NCBI GenBank assembly: GCA_030681645.1
Contig: JAUXRX010000042.1
Location: 186,001-250,000, forward strand
Direction of reading: 5' to 3'
Length of the DNA stretch: 64,000 nucleotides
Source: Archangium sp.
Lineage (GTDB): Bacteria; Myxococcota; Myxococcia; Myxococcales; Myxococcaceae
Shown here: positions 1 through 8,862 of the stretch, in pieces
Layout of the letters: each line of letters opens with the position of its first letter
Position numbering within the stretch: position 1 is the first letter of the stretch
Notes under the pieces: generated by a model
Seen by the model: only the letters and a program-made list of their open reading frames with translations
What the model was told of the DNA's origin: nothing
The model's database searches: none
Made by a program: the position numbers and the translations under genes

Positions 1-734
1 CCGCAGGGAAGCGTTCCTCCACCGCACGCGGGCATGCACGAGCCGAGCAGGCAGGTCAGCCCCGCGCCGCAGGTGACACCGCACCCGCCGCAGTTGCCGG
101 GATCGAACCGCGAATCGACGCACGCGGCGTTGCACGCGAGCAGCGGCGGGCCGCACTGCGCTCCACCTCCACATCTCCCGTCGCTGCACGTGCCCGACAC
201 GCAGTCGGTGTTGCGCACGCACTCCACGCCGTCCAGGCACGGCGGGCACGAGCCGCCACAGTCAGCGCCCGTCTCGTCGCCGTCGAGCATTCCGTCGGTG
301 CACGAGGGCTGCACCGGGCACGCCCCGCACGCGCCGCCGCAGTCCACGCCCGCCTCGCCGCCGTTCTGCACCCCGTCGGCGCACGAAGCGCCCACGCAGC
401 GATTCAAGGTGCACACGCCGCTCGCGCAGTCGGGATCGTCGAGGCACACCAGGCCGTCTCCGCACCCGGCACACTGCGCGCCGCCGCAGTCGAGGTCGGT
501 CTCGCGCCCGTTGAGGCGCCCGTCGGTGCAGGTTCCCAGGTCGACCTGGCACGCGCTCGAGAGCACCAGGAAAAGGGGAAAGAGAAACCTCTCCCTGCGA
601 GGCGGGGAGAGGTCGGCCGCAGGCCGGGTGAGGGGCGCTTCGGGCGCTTGGGGCGCTTCGGGCGATCGGCCCCTCACCCCAGCCCTCTCCCCGCTTCGCA
701 GGGAGAGGGAGACAGGCTGAACGAACTTGGTCAT
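1..734 (-). CDS. Cys-rich repeat lipoprotein, 3' end outside window
   Basis: The frame opens with ATG at 734, which overlaps the TGA of the cyclase gene (ATGA), and stays open to the left edge, so the C-terminus is missing. Residues about 50-62 (FLFPLFLVLSSAC) form a hydrophobic segment ending in a lipobox with Cys62, so the mature protein is probably a lipoprotein. Several Cys-rich repeats follow, with cores such as NGRETDLDCGG, GGEAGVDCGG and GDETGADCGG, the kind common in myxobacterial surface proteins. The first ~48 residues are odd: most are encoded by a family A repeat (588-709) lying between the ATG and the hydrophobic core in frame, making an unusually long, Arg/Pro-rich n-region. Either translation starts at 734 and the signal peptide carries an insert, or an unrecognised non-ATG start is used closer to the hydrophobic core. 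It is last in an operon with the cyclase, FecR and OmpA-like genes. The function of the Cys repeats is unknown. Confidence 0.75.
   Translation of the reverse strand, partial: MTKFVQPVSLSLRSGERAGVRGRSPEAPQAPEAPLTRPAADLSPPRRERFLFPLFLVLSSACQVDLGTCTDGRLNGRETDLDCGGAQCAGCGDGLVCLDDPDCASGVCTLNRCVGASCADGVQNGGEAGVDCGGACGACPVQPSCTDGMLDGDETGADCGGSCPPCLDGVECVRNTDCVSGTCSDGRCGGGAQCGPPLLACNAACVDSRFDPGNCGGCGVTCGAGLTCLLGSCMPACGGGTLPC
588..709. repeat. Family A composite inverted repeat inside a coding region
   Basis: Two family A arms face each other: 588-637 (CCTCTCCCTGCGAGGCGGGG...) and 669-709 (GCCCCTCACCCCAGCCC...GGGAGAGGG). A short GC-rich spacer containing repeats of GGGCGCTT lies between them. It can form a long hairpin. 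It lies between the start codon and the lipoprotein signal core of the minus-strand gene 1-734 without breaking the frame. Related single arms occur at 11638, 24609, 30141 and 49185. Confidence 0.8.
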
Positions 735-3652
735 GTCGACACCAGCGCAGAGTCGGGGATCACCACCGGTGCCGCCGGGCCCGCACCACGCGCGGCCTCG
801 AGCACGGGCTTGAGCTCGGGCGGCACCGAGGTGAGGCGCAGGTACACCACGCTCGGCCGCACGTTCGCGCGCAGCACCTTGCCGTAGAGATCGCCGCTGC
901 GCAGGCCGCCACCTTCGAAGATGCGCAGCTGGAGATCGCTCAGCACCGGCAGGTCTTCGTCCACGCGCAGCTCCATGCCCAGCTCAGAGAGCGCCTCGAC
1001 GTGCGCGACGTGCGAGAGCTCGGCGACCTGCTTGTTCTTCACCGTTCCATAACGCAGCTCCAGCGCGGCCTTCGGCGGCGCCAGGCTCTCGTTCGCCGAC
1101 TGCAGCTTCACCTCAAAGGGCGAATTCACCGCGAGCGCCTCGTGAATGGTGAGCACGCCCTTGACGCCCTTGGGCGAGACGTTCTGCGTGGTGCCGATGG
1201 TGAGCGCCTCGCCGCAGCGCTCCCGCGTCGCTTCCGAGATGAGCACCTGCCCGCCCACCGTGTACGACTCGACGCGCGAGGTGAGGTTGATGGTCGAGCC
1301 GACGATGCCGTACTTCGCCCGCAGGTCGCTGCCGATGTTGCCGAGCACCACCTCTCCACTGTGCACCCCGATGCCCATCTCCACCTCAGGCAGGCGCTGC
1401 GCCACGTTCCACCGGTTGATCTCGGGCATCGCGTTGAGCATCTCGATGGCGCAGGCCACCGCCCGCGCTTCCGCGTGCTCCAGCTTCAGCGGCGCGCCGA
1501 ACACCACCAGGATCGCGTCGCCGATGAACTCGTCGATGGTGCCGCCGTAGCGGGTGATGATGCGCGTCATCGCCTCGAGGTAGTGGTTGAGCAGCTTGAC
1601 CACGTTCTCCGGCTCCATGGTGCCGCACATGCTGGTGAAGCCGCGGAGGTCGGTCATCATGATGGTGACGAACGCGCGCTGGCCGCCCAGCTTGAGGCCG
1701 TCGGGCGAGTCGAGCAGCGAGTTCACCACCTGCTCGGTGAGGTAGCGGCCGAAGGTGTCGCGCACGAACTCGCGCTCCTTCTCGGCCCGCCCGGTGGCGT
1801 TGCGTGAAGCGCGCGCCCCCAGCGTGAGGCAGGTGAAGAAGCTCAGGCTCACCGCGGCCGAGGGCCCGACGATGGGCACGTACATGCCGCCAGAGGTGAG
1901 CAGGAACGAGCCGACCAGCAGGGTGAGCAGCACCAGCGCGGTGAGCAGCAGCCCACCACCGATGGACACGGACACCGCGATGAAGGCCGCGAGGATGGCC
2001 GCCCCCACCACCAGCAGCGCGTTGGCCCAGCGGGGGGAGAGGGTGAAGAAGTCGTCGTGCAGCACGTTGCCCAGCATGGTGGCGTGGTGCTCGACGCCGG
2101 GCATCTCGCCGAGCGGGCTGATGCGCAGGTCTGCCGCCGCCAGCGCGGTCGACCCGACCAGCACATGCTTCCCGGCGAGCCCCGAGGCGTCACCGGCGCT
2201 GCTCTTCGCGGTGGCGATGGTGGTGCTGAAGGAGAGCGTCTGTTCGTCGATCATCTCCAGCGCCGGCTCGGAAGCCGCGGGCGGTTTCGTCAGCAGCTCG
2301 AGCTCGAGAATGCGCCCGGGGTCCGTCGCGTAGCGCGCCTTGCCTGAGATGGTCGCGCCGGGCTTGAGCAGGGAAGCGTCCACCCCCGCGAGCGGCACCC
2401 GCGCCCCATCGACCTTCACCAGCGTCTCGTCATCCAGCACGAAGCGCTGATCTTCCCCGAGCGGATTTCCGGTGAGCGTGATCGTCGAGTCGGCGCGGAT
2501 GAGCGACCACAGCGAGACGTAGCGGAACGGCCCATCACCGCGCGTGTCGTGGCGGCCCTGGTAGCGCACGAAGGTGCGGCCGAGGCGATCGATGGGAATG
2601 CGCCGCTTCCCGCCGAGGTCCACGTGTGAGCCCGGCACGATGCGGATGTCGCCGAGCGGCACGCCGAGCGCGCGCGCGGCGATGCGCAGCGAGAGCGAGG
2701 GGAAGAGCGTCTGCCCCATGCGCGCCACCAGCAGCGAGTGCCGCAGCACGTCGTCACCGCCGTCGAGCAACACGTTCGCCATCGCCACCGCCGCGGCGTT
2801 GCTGCTGACCGGGTCGATGACCGGCTGGGGCGCGGCGTCGCCGCCGATGAGCTCGCTGTACTCGGGGAGCGCCGTCGCCGACTCATGCCAGGGGATGGAG
2901 TTCGAGTCGAACGCCTGCAGCGCCGCCGCGGAAGGCTGCGCTCGCGACTCGGCGCTGACCCGCGCCACGGTGAAGGTGAACGCCACGTTGCCCGCGCGCT
3001 TCGCCGCGTCGCCGATGGCCTGGTCCCACTCCGGGTGCTCCCGGCCCGGGTCGACCAGCGAGATGTCGAAGGTGAGGCTGGCGGGCTTCGCCGCGCTCAC
3101 CGCGTCGATCAACCGCGCGTAGTACAGCCGGGGCATCGGCCAGCCCGCGTGCGCGATGGTGGCGTCGTCGAGCGCGATCACCACCACGTCGTCCTGCTTG
3201 TTCGCCGAGGGCAGCTCGCGGCCGGTGGCCAGCTCGACCTGCGAGCGCTCGGGGAAGCGGAGCCGGAAGAAGAGGTCGAGGGCGCGGGTCTCGAAGTAGG
3301 TGCCGACGTAGGCCCACTCGAACACCGCCGCGGTCGAGCCTCCCACCAGGAGGCCCACGGTGAGCGCGCGCACCACCTGGGCCCTGCGGGCGGGCAGCTT
3401 CTCCAGCCGCACCTCGGCCGCGTCGAGCCAGCCCAGCACCGTCGCCAGCAGCGCCGTCAGCGGCGCGCGGAGCCGATACGCGCCGCTCGCCGCGAGCAGG
3501 AGCACCACCGCCTTCACCACGATCGCCAGCAGCGGAAAGCCCAGCGCCGGGACCCGCGCCGCCGCTGCCCACGCCACGCCGTCGCGCGAAAGCCACAGGG
3601 CCCCCGCAGCGCCGAGCAGCACCAGGCCAGCAGCGTCGACGCGACGACTCAT
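731..3652 (-). CDS. CHASE2-domain class III adenylate/guanylate cyclase
   Basis: A 973-residue membrane sensor-cyclase. N-terminal hydrophobic segments are followed by a CHASE2-type extracytoplasmic domain (about 120-510), two to three membrane helices (about 555-625) and a class III nucleotide cyclase domain (about 655-840). Metal-binding aspartates are visible in TDLRGFT (D668) and GDAILVVFG (D712), and the transition-state Asn/Arg pair in INLTSRVE (N789, R793), so it looks catalytically competent. Cyclic nucleotide choice cannot be read safely. The C-terminal ~110 residues resemble a PilZ-like fold (SELGMELRVDEDLPV), which is tentative. The start ATG overlaps the TGA of the fecR-like gene and its own TGA overlaps the next ATG, so it is probably co-translated with both. 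Inferred role: CHASE2 senses an envelope signal and controls a cyclic nucleotide pool. Confidence 0.9.
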   Translation of the reverse strand: MSRRVDAAGLVLLGAAGALWLSRDGVAWAAAARVPALGFPLLAIVVKAVVLLLAASGAYRLRAPLTALLATVLGWLDAAEVRLEKLPARRAQVVRALTVGLLVGGSTAAVFEWAYVGTYFETRALDLFFRLRFPERSQVELATGRELPSANKQDDVVVIALDDATIAHAGWPMPRLYYARLIDAVSAAKPASLTFDISLVDPGREHPEWDQAIGDAAKRAGNVAFTFTVARVSAESRAQPSAAALQAFDSNSIPWHESATALPEYSELIGGDAAPQPVIDPVSSNAAAVAMANVLLDGGDDVLRHSLLVARMGQTLFPSLSLRIAARALGVPLGDIRIVPGSHVDLGGKRRIPIDRLGRTFVRYQGRHDTRGDGPFRYVSLWSLIRADSTITLTGNPLGEDQRFVLDDETLVKVDGARVPLAGVDASLLKPGATISGKARYATDPGRILELELLTKPPAASEPALEMIDEQTLSFSTTIATAKSSAGDASGLAGKHVLVGSTALAAADLRISPLGEMPGVEHHATMLGNVLHDDFFTLSPRWANALLVVGAAILAAFIAVSVSIGGGLLLTALVLLTLLVGSFLLTSGGMYVPIVGPSAAVSLSFFTCLTLGARASRNATGRAEKEREFVRDTFGRYLTEQVVNSLLDSPDGLKLGGQRAFVTIMMTDLRGFTSMCGTMEPENVVKLLNHYLEAMTRIITRYGGTIDEFIGDAILVVFGAPLKLEHAEARAVACAIEMLNAMPEINRWNVAQRLPEVEMGIGVHSGEVVLGNIGSDLRAKYGIVGSTINLTSRVESYTVGGQVLISEATRERCGEALTIGTTQNVSPKGVKGVLTIHEALAVNSPFEVKLQSANESLAPPKAALELRYGTVKNKQVAELSHVAHVEALSELGMELRVDEDLPVLSDLQLRIFEGGGLRSGDLYGKVLRANVRPSVVYLRLTSVPPELKPVLEAARGAGPAAPVVIPDSALVST

Positions 3653-4827
3653 TTACCCACCGTGAACGCGTAGACCTTCGAGGTGGGGCCGGTGAAGCCG
3701 TCGCCGTTCACGCCCGTCACCCGCCAGAACCACTTGCCCTTCGGCAGCGCCTCGGCCCACGAGAGCGTGTTCACCTGTGTCACGTTCGCCGAGCGCGCCT
3801 CGACCAGGAAGTCCGCGTCGCGCGCGATCTCCACCCGGTACGACGCCACGTCGGCCACGGGCTGCCACTCGAAGCGGGCCTCGCCGCCGAGCGGGCCCTT
3901 GAGCGGGCTGGTCACCAGCGGCGCGCCGGGGAGCGGCCGCGGCGGCGAGACCTTGCCCTCGGCGCTCACCACCGTGCCCTGGCCCGCAGGCACCTCGATG
4001 GGCGTCGCGTTCGGCGTGGCGGCGGGGGTGATGGCCACCAGGCCCTCGAGCGTCTCGAGGCGGGTGGCGCCGTCGTCTTCGACCCCGAAGCGGAAGACGG
4101 TGCCGCGCACCGAGGCGACGGACACGCGGCTCGAGGCCTCGAAGCGCGACTGCTGCGTGGCCTTGCGCACGTCGGCGACGATGCCGCCGCTGAGCACTTC
4201 GATCTTCACCTGGCGCTCGGTGGGGCTGATCTGCAGCACCGGCATCTTGATCATCGACTCGGGCTTCACCTCGATGCCGCTGCCGTCCTTCAGGTGAATG
4301 GTGACCTTCGCGTTCGGGCCGGTCTTCACCAGCTCGTTCACCAGCACGGGCATGCCGGGCTCGGCGGGCTTGAGCGAGGCCTCTTCGGCGCCGAGGAACA
4401 CCGAGCCGCCCACCGCCGCCACGCGCGCCACCACGTCTTCGGGTGCGCGCTCGACGAAGCGCAACGAGATGCCGAGCGCCTCGCCCCGCTGCGGCGCGGG
4501 CGCCAGGCCGAACACGCGGGCCTTCGGCATGCCGGCCTCGACGATGGCGGCGGCGATCGCCTTCGCGCCGGCGAGGCCCTTGCCGTTCGCGCGGTCGGCG
4601 TCGGTGACGATGGCCGCGACCGTGATGGCGCGCACCAGGCGGTAGCGCTCGACCTCCTTCACCAGGTCTTGCAGGCAGCCCTTACCCTCGGCCGTCTTCA
4701 CCCACTCTTCGGTGACGGGCTTGCCCAGGCGAATGGAGCCGCCCTCGAGCTTCACGCCTCCGCAGCGATCGGCGGCGTACGCCGCGTGAGACAGCAGCGC
4801 GGCGATGACGAGCATGGGAATCTTCAT
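3649..4827 (-). CDS. FecR-domain secreted protein
   Basis: A 392-residue exported protein. ATG 4827 is chosen because it starts a clear signal peptide (MKIPMLVIAALLSHAAYA) and overlaps the TGA of the upstream OmpA-like gene (ATGA). Residues about 20-130 look like a degenerate OmpA/LysM-type region (TVAAIVTDADRANGKGLAG). Residues about 140-270 carry a FecR domain, with the segment SRVSVASVRGTVFRFGVED typical of the family. Residues about 290-390 look like a fibronectin III/Ig-type beta domain (FEWQPVADVASYRVEIARD; GKWFWRV). Standalone FecR proteins next to CHASE2 cyclases are a known pairing, and here the FecR protein may be the periplasmic partner of the sensor. The longer open frame upstream of 4827 lies inside the OmpA-like gene and was not used. 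Confidence 0.88.
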   Translation of the reverse strand: MKIPMLVIAALLSHAAYAADRCGGVKLEGGSIRLGKPVTEEWVKTAEGKGCLQDLVKEVERYRLVRAITVAAIVTDADRANGKGLAGAKAIAAAIVEAGMPKARVFGLAPAPQRGEALGISLRFVERAPEDVVARVAAVGGSVFLGAEEASLKPAEPGMPVLVNELVKTGPNAKVTIHLKDGSGIEVKPESMIKMPVLQISPTERQVKIEVLSGGIVADVRKATQQSRFEASSRVSVASVRGTVFRFGVEDDGATRLETLEGLVAITPAATPNATPIEVPAGQGTVVSAEGKVSPPRPLPGAPLVTSPLKGPLGGEARFEWQPVADVASYRVEIARDADFLVEARSANVTQVNTLSWAEALPKGKWFWRVTGVNGDGFTGPTSKVYAFTVGK

Positions 4828-7571
4828 TTCGCTTCTCCAAGGATCAGGAACTCGACTCTGCGGTTCTGCTCGCGGCCTTCGGCGGTCTTGTTGGTCGCGC
4901 GCGGCCGGGTGGGGCCAAAGCCCTTCGCCACCAGGCGGTTGGGCGCGACGCCGGCCTTCACCAGGAAGGTGCGGATGGCCTCGGCGCGCTTCTGCGACAG
5001 CTTGATGTTGGTGGCCGCGTTGCCGGTGTCGTCGGTGTGGCCCTGGATCTCGATCGACAGGCTCGCCACCGCGCGCAGCGTCGAGGCCACCTGCTTGAGC
5101 AGCGGGGGCGCGGTGCGCTCGAGGTTGGCCGAGGCCAGCTTGAAGCGCACCACGTCGTCGATGACCACCTCGCCGCCGCGCACGTGCACGAGGCCCGGCC
5201 CGGAATCGGGGCAGCCGTCGTCGTCCTTCTTGCCGTTGATGGTCTCGGCCTCGAAGGGGCACTTGTCCTTCGCGTCGACGAGGCCGTCGCGATCGTTGTC
5301 GGGCTCGGCGCAGCCGTCTTCGTCTTCGAAGCCGTCGCGGTCTTCGGCACCGGCGGGGCAGGCGTCGGCTTCGTCGTTCGAGCCGTCCTTGTCGAAGTCG
5401 GCGGTGGTCTCGACCGGCGCGGCCTCGGCCACGGCGACGGGGGCCGCGACCTGCACGGGCAGGGCGAAGCCGGGCAGCGCGAGCGCAGGCAGCGGGGCGT
5501 GCGGGCAGCCATCGAGCGGCGTTCCGGGCTCGAGCGGGCAGCGATCGGCCTCGTAGTCCAGGCCGTCCTTGTCGGCGTCGAGGTCTTCGTCGGGGCAGCC
5601 GTCCTCGTCCTTCCAGCCGTTGATGGTCTCGGCCTCGAAGGCACACTTGTCCTTCGCGTCCGCGATGCCGTCGTCGTCGTTGTCGGGCTCCGAGCAGCCG
5701 TCTTCGTCTTCGAAGCCGTCGCGATCCTCTCCCGTGACGGGGCAGCGGTCGTCGTCGTCGACGACGCCGTCCTTGTCGGAATCGCGCGGGGCGGGCGTCG
5801 TCTCCCCAGGGACGAACGTCGGCGTCGAGGTCACGCGCGCAGGCGCGGTGAGGAGCTTCGAGAGCAGGGCCTGCGTGGGCCCGGCGAACTCGGGGCAGCC
5901 GTCTTCATCGCGCACGCCGTCTGTGTTCTCTGGCTCGAGCGGGCAGCGGTCGACGCCATCGGCCACCCCGTCCTTGTCAGCGTCGGGCGCGAGGTCGGGG
6001 CAGCCGTCGTCGTCGGTGAGCGCGTTGAGGGTCTCGGCCTCGAACGGGCAGTTGTCCGTGGCGTCGGCGACGAGGTCTCCGTCGTTGTCGGGCTCGCTGC
6101 AGCCGTCTTCGTCTTCGAAGCCGTCACCATCTTCCGGAGTGACCGGGCAGCGGTCCACGTCGTCGATCACGCCGTCGCCGTCGGAGTCAGCAGAGGCGAA
6201 GGTCGCTGCCGAAGTGGCCGCCACCGAACCGCTCACCCCGAGCGGAGTCGAGGGGCCGCTGCCCCCATCGGGTGAAATGGCTGCGACCGCACCCCCGAGC
6301 GAAGTCGAGGGGCCGCTTCCCGCATCGGGTGAATCGGGTGAAAGGGCTGCGACCGAACCGCTCACCCCGAGGGGAGTCGAGGGGCCGCTGCCCCCATCGG
6401 GCGAAATGGCTGCGACCGAACCGCTCACCCCGAGCGGAGTCGAGGGGCCGACTTTGCCAGGGGTGGGCGCGAGGACCCGCGCGAGGGCCGAGCCCTGCTC
6501 CATGTGGAACTCAGGGCACCCATCTGCGTCGCGAACGCCGTTCTTGGTCTCGGGCTCGAACGGGCAGCGATCGAGCACGTCACTCACCCCATCGAAGTCG
6601 GCGTCGTCGGTGACGGGCGGCACCACCGGCCCGTCCTCGCGCTTCGTCTCAGTCCGCTCGCGACGCGGCGCGAACGCGAGCCGCACCATCGCCCGCGCAT
6701 CCGGAGTCCCCGCGGCGCCCAGGAACGCCGAGCCACCGGCGACCCCGACGAGCACGGTATCTCCGATGAGATAGTGCAACCCGCCGAGCACCTCGAGGTT
6801 CATGCCGTAGAGCGAGAACGCGTTGTCGCCGACGACCTGCATGGCGAACTGCGCTTCCGGGCCGAGGTACAGCCGATCGTCCGCGAGCGAGATACCCAGC
6901 GCGATGCCCACCCTCGCTTCAGGCGCCGCGGTCATGCCCAGCGCAGGCGGCCCGAACGACGCGTACGGCCGGTAGAGAAACCCGAGGTCGACGGTCCACC
7001 GCCCCGCGCCGAACGCACCCGCGAGCACGGCGCGGGGAAGCAGGCGCACGCCCGAGTCGCCCTGGTGAATCGACTGCGCGCCGATGGGAATCCACACGTC
7101 CGCGCCGAGGTGCGCCGAGAACGGATCTCGCTCGGCGTGACCGAACAGTCGCACCATCAACCCGACGCGAGGGTCTCCCACCCCGATGCCCTGCAGCGGG
7201 CCGACCTGGCTGACCAGCTCGGGCGAGCCGGTCTCGAGGAACGTGACCGGCAGGCTCGCGCTGAGCAGCAAGCGATCGAACAGCGAGCCCGCGAGGTCCA
7301 CGTGACCGACCAGCGCGTTCGAGACGATGGGCGTGAGCGGGCCGCGACCCGTCGGCACGCGCGGCTGCAGCGGGTTGTGCCCGTAGTCGAAGGTGACGCC
7401 GACGGCCCCGTACCGCGTGCTCGAGTACCAGGGCCGCTCGAGCAGGAAGAGCCAGCTCCCGGCGGTCGAGCCTTCATACCGGTGGACGCGGAAGCCGCGT
7501 TCCTGGGCGTGGGCGTGCGCGGTGAAGAGGGCGAGGCTCAGCGCAAGAAGACGGGCCGTCGCGCGAAGCAT
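4824..7571 (-). CDS. Outer-membrane barrel with TSP3 repeats and OmpA domain
   Basis: A 915-residue protein. ATG 7571 is chosen because it begins a signal peptide (MLRATARLLALSLALF..AHA). Residues about 25-310 look like an outer-membrane beta barrel with alternating aromatic strands. Three blocks of thrombospondin type-3 calcium-binding repeats follow (DADFDGVSDVLDRCP; DSDGDGVIDDVDRCP; DKDGVVDDDDRCP). Residues about 805-915 form an OmpA peptidoglycan-binding domain (HTDDTGNAATNIKLS; REQNRRVEF). It would bridge the outer membrane and the wall. First gene of the operon with FecR, cyclase and Cys-rich lipoprotein, overlapping the fecR ATG by 4 bp. Between the first and second TSP3 blocks is a run of family B repeats (6230-6450) translated as STPLGVSGSVAAISPDGGSG-like units, probably a flexible linker gained by repeat insertion. 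Confidence 0.88.
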   Translation of the reverse strand: MLRATARLLALSLALFTAHAHAQERGFRVHRYEGSTAGSWLFLLERPWYSSTRYGAVGVTFDYGHNPLQPRVPTGRGPLTPIVSNALVGHVDLAGSLFDRLLLSASLPVTFLETGSPELVSQVGPLQGIGVGDPRVGLMVRLFGHAERDPFSAHLGADVWIPIGAQSIHQGDSGVRLLPRAVLAGAFGAGRWTVDLGFLYRPYASFGPPALGMTAAPEARVGIALGISLADDRLYLGPEAQFAMQVVGDNAFSLYGMNLEVLGGLHYLIGDTVLVGVAGGSAFLGAAGTPDARAMVRLAFAPRRERTETKREDGPVVPPVTDDADFDGVSDVLDRCPFEPETKNGVRDADGCPEFHMEQGSALARVLAPTPGKVGPSTPLGVSGSVAAISPDGGSGPSTPLGVSGSVAALSPDSPDAGSGPSTSLGGAVAAISPDGGSGPSTPLGVSGSVAATSAATFASADSDGDGVIDDVDRCPVTPEDGDGFEDEDGCSEPDNDGDLVADATDNCPFEAETLNALTDDDGCPDLAPDADKDGVADGVDRCPLEPENTDGVRDEDGCPEFAGPTQALLSKLLTAPARVTSTPTFVPGETTPAPRDSDKDGVVDDDDRCPVTGEDRDGFEDEDGCSEPDNDDDGIADAKDKCAFEAETINGWKDEDGCPDEDLDADKDGLDYEADRCPLEPGTPLDGCPHAPLPALALPGFALPVQVAAPVAVAEAAPVETTADFDKDGSNDEADACPAGAEDRDGFEDEDGCAEPDNDRDGLVDAKDKCPFEAETINGKKDDDGCPDSGPGLVHVRGGEVVIDDVVRFKLASANLERTAPPLLKQVASTLRAVASLSIEIQGHTDDTGNAATNIKLSQKRAEAIRTFLVKAGVAPNRLVAKGFGPTRPRATNKTAEGREQNRRVEFLILGEAK
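6230..6450. repeat. Family B repeat array inside the OmpA-like gene
   Basis: Four degenerate copies of CTCACCCCGAGCGGAGTCGA and adjoining sequence (CATCGGGTGAAATGGCTGCG) occur in tandem. Spacing stays a multiple of three, so the host frame is intact and encodes a Ser/Gly/Pro-rich linker between TSP3 blocks. Individual units differ by a few bases and by an extra GGTGAATCG. Confidence 0.8.
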
Positions 7572-7687
7572 TCCGCGCAAATCGTAGAGGGACGAGGGCA
7601 CCGAAGGAAGGCTCGTCTTGGGGAAGGTCCCGTACGACCCCGGCCGCGTAGATCGACCTGAGGGCTCGCTCGTTGAAGCTCCTACCC

Positions 7688-8842
7688 ATGCCCCCACTTC
7701 GCCGCGTCCTCCGTGCCGTCCTGCTGTCCACCGCCCTCGCGGCCCCGGCTCTGGCGGCCGACCCCCAGCCCGCCCCGCCCCCGCCGGCCCAGGTCCAACC
7801 CGCGGAGGCCCGCCCCACGTTGGACGTGGTCTTCGTGCTCGACACCACCGGCTCGATGGGCGGGTTGATCGCCGGCGCCAAGGAGAAGATCTGGTCCATC
7901 GCCTCGCGCATGGCTTCCGGCAAGCCCACCCCGCGCATCCGCGTGGGGTTGGTGGGCTACCGCGACCGCGGCGACGGGTACGTCACCAGGCGCTTCGACC
8001 TGAGCGAGGACCTCGACGGCATGTCCGCGAACCTCCAGGGCTTCGAGGCCGCCGGCGGTGGCGACGGGCCGGAGCACGTGGGCCAGGCGCTGGGCGAGGC
8101 CGTCTCGCTCATGTCGTGGAGCCAGGACAAGAAGACCGCGAAGATGATCTTCCTCGTCGGTGATGCGCCCGCGCACGACGACTACAAAGACGGCTGGAAC
8201 ACGAGGACCTGGGCGAAGAACGCCATCGCGAAGGGCATCGTGGTGAACACGGTGCGCTGCGGCGCCGACGGCAACACCGAGGCGCTGTTCCGCGACCTGG
8301 CCCTGCTGGCCGACGGCAGCTACGTGTCCATCGGCCAGTCCGGCGGCATGGTGGCGGTCGCCACGCCCTTCGACCGCGACATCGCGAAGCTCAACGCGGA
8401 GATCGCCGACAAGACGCTGGTGGGCGGCTCGCGCCTTGCCCAGGAAGAGGGAAATGCCGAGCTCTCCGCGCTCAAGGCGATGTCCGCCTCCTCCTCGTCG
8501 GATCGCGCGGCCTACAAGACGAAGGCCGCCCCGGCAGGGCCGGCCACCGAGATGGTGCGCGCGCGCGGCTCCATCACCATCAACGCCGCCCCGGAGCGGG
8601 TCAACGTCCTCAAGGAAGAGGAGCTGCCGGACGTGCTGCGCAACCTGCCGAAGGCCGAGCGCGAGGCCTACGTGCGCAAGCAGAACGCCGAGCAGGAGGC
8701 GCTCAAGGTGAAGGTCACCGAGCTGGCGAAGAAGCGCGACGCCTTCATCAAGGACTCCGTCGCCACCCGGAAGGACTCCTTCGACGACCAGGTGTTCGAG
8801 TCGGTCAAGCGCACCGCGGCGAAGGCCGGCGTGGCGTACTGA
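7688..8842 (+). CDS. Secreted von Willebrand factor A protein
   Basis: A 384-residue protein, divergent from the OmpA operon. ATG 7688 (MPPLRRVLRAVLLSTALAAP) starts a signal peptide. An in-frame TTG at 7673 is an alternative. A Pro-rich spacer leads into a VWA domain with an intact metal site, DTTGSMG (D52, S56), and later GDAPAHDD. The central segment reads GLVGYRDRGDGYVTRRFDL and GGGDGPEHVGQALGEA, as in the VWA proteins often found with kinases or proteases in bacteria. The C-terminal third is charged, with a predicted helical Lys/Glu-rich region. A calcium- or magnesium-dependent protein-binding role in the periplasm is inferred. It ends 20 bp from the convergent kinase gene. Neither a Shine-Dalgarno sequence nor a terminator is obvious. 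Confidence 0.85.
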   Translation: MPPLRRVLRAVLLSTALAAPALAADPQPAPPPPAQVQPAEARPTLDVVFVLDTTGSMGGLIAGAKEKIWSIASRMASGKPTPRIRVGLVGYRDRGDGYVTRRFDLSEDLDGMSANLQGFEAAGGGDGPEHVGQALGEAVSLMSWSQDKKTAKMIFLVGDAPAHDDYKDGWNTRTWAKNAIAKGIVVNTVRCGADGNTEALFRDLALLADGSYVSIGQSGGMVAVATPFDRDIAKLNAEIADKTLVGGSRLAQEEGNAELSALKAMSASSSSDRAAYKTKAAPAGPATEMVRARGSITINAAPERVNVLKEEELPDVLRNLPKAEREAYVRKQNAEQEALKVKVTELAKKRDAFIKDSVATRKDSFDDQVFESVKRTAAKAGVAY

Positions 8843-8862
8843 GCAGCCACTCCGTCCTCGCG

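Noticed and set aside
4828..5646. Upstream extension of the FecR frame
   Set aside because: Inside the OmpA-like gene; the signal peptide and ATGA overlap fix the start at 4827.
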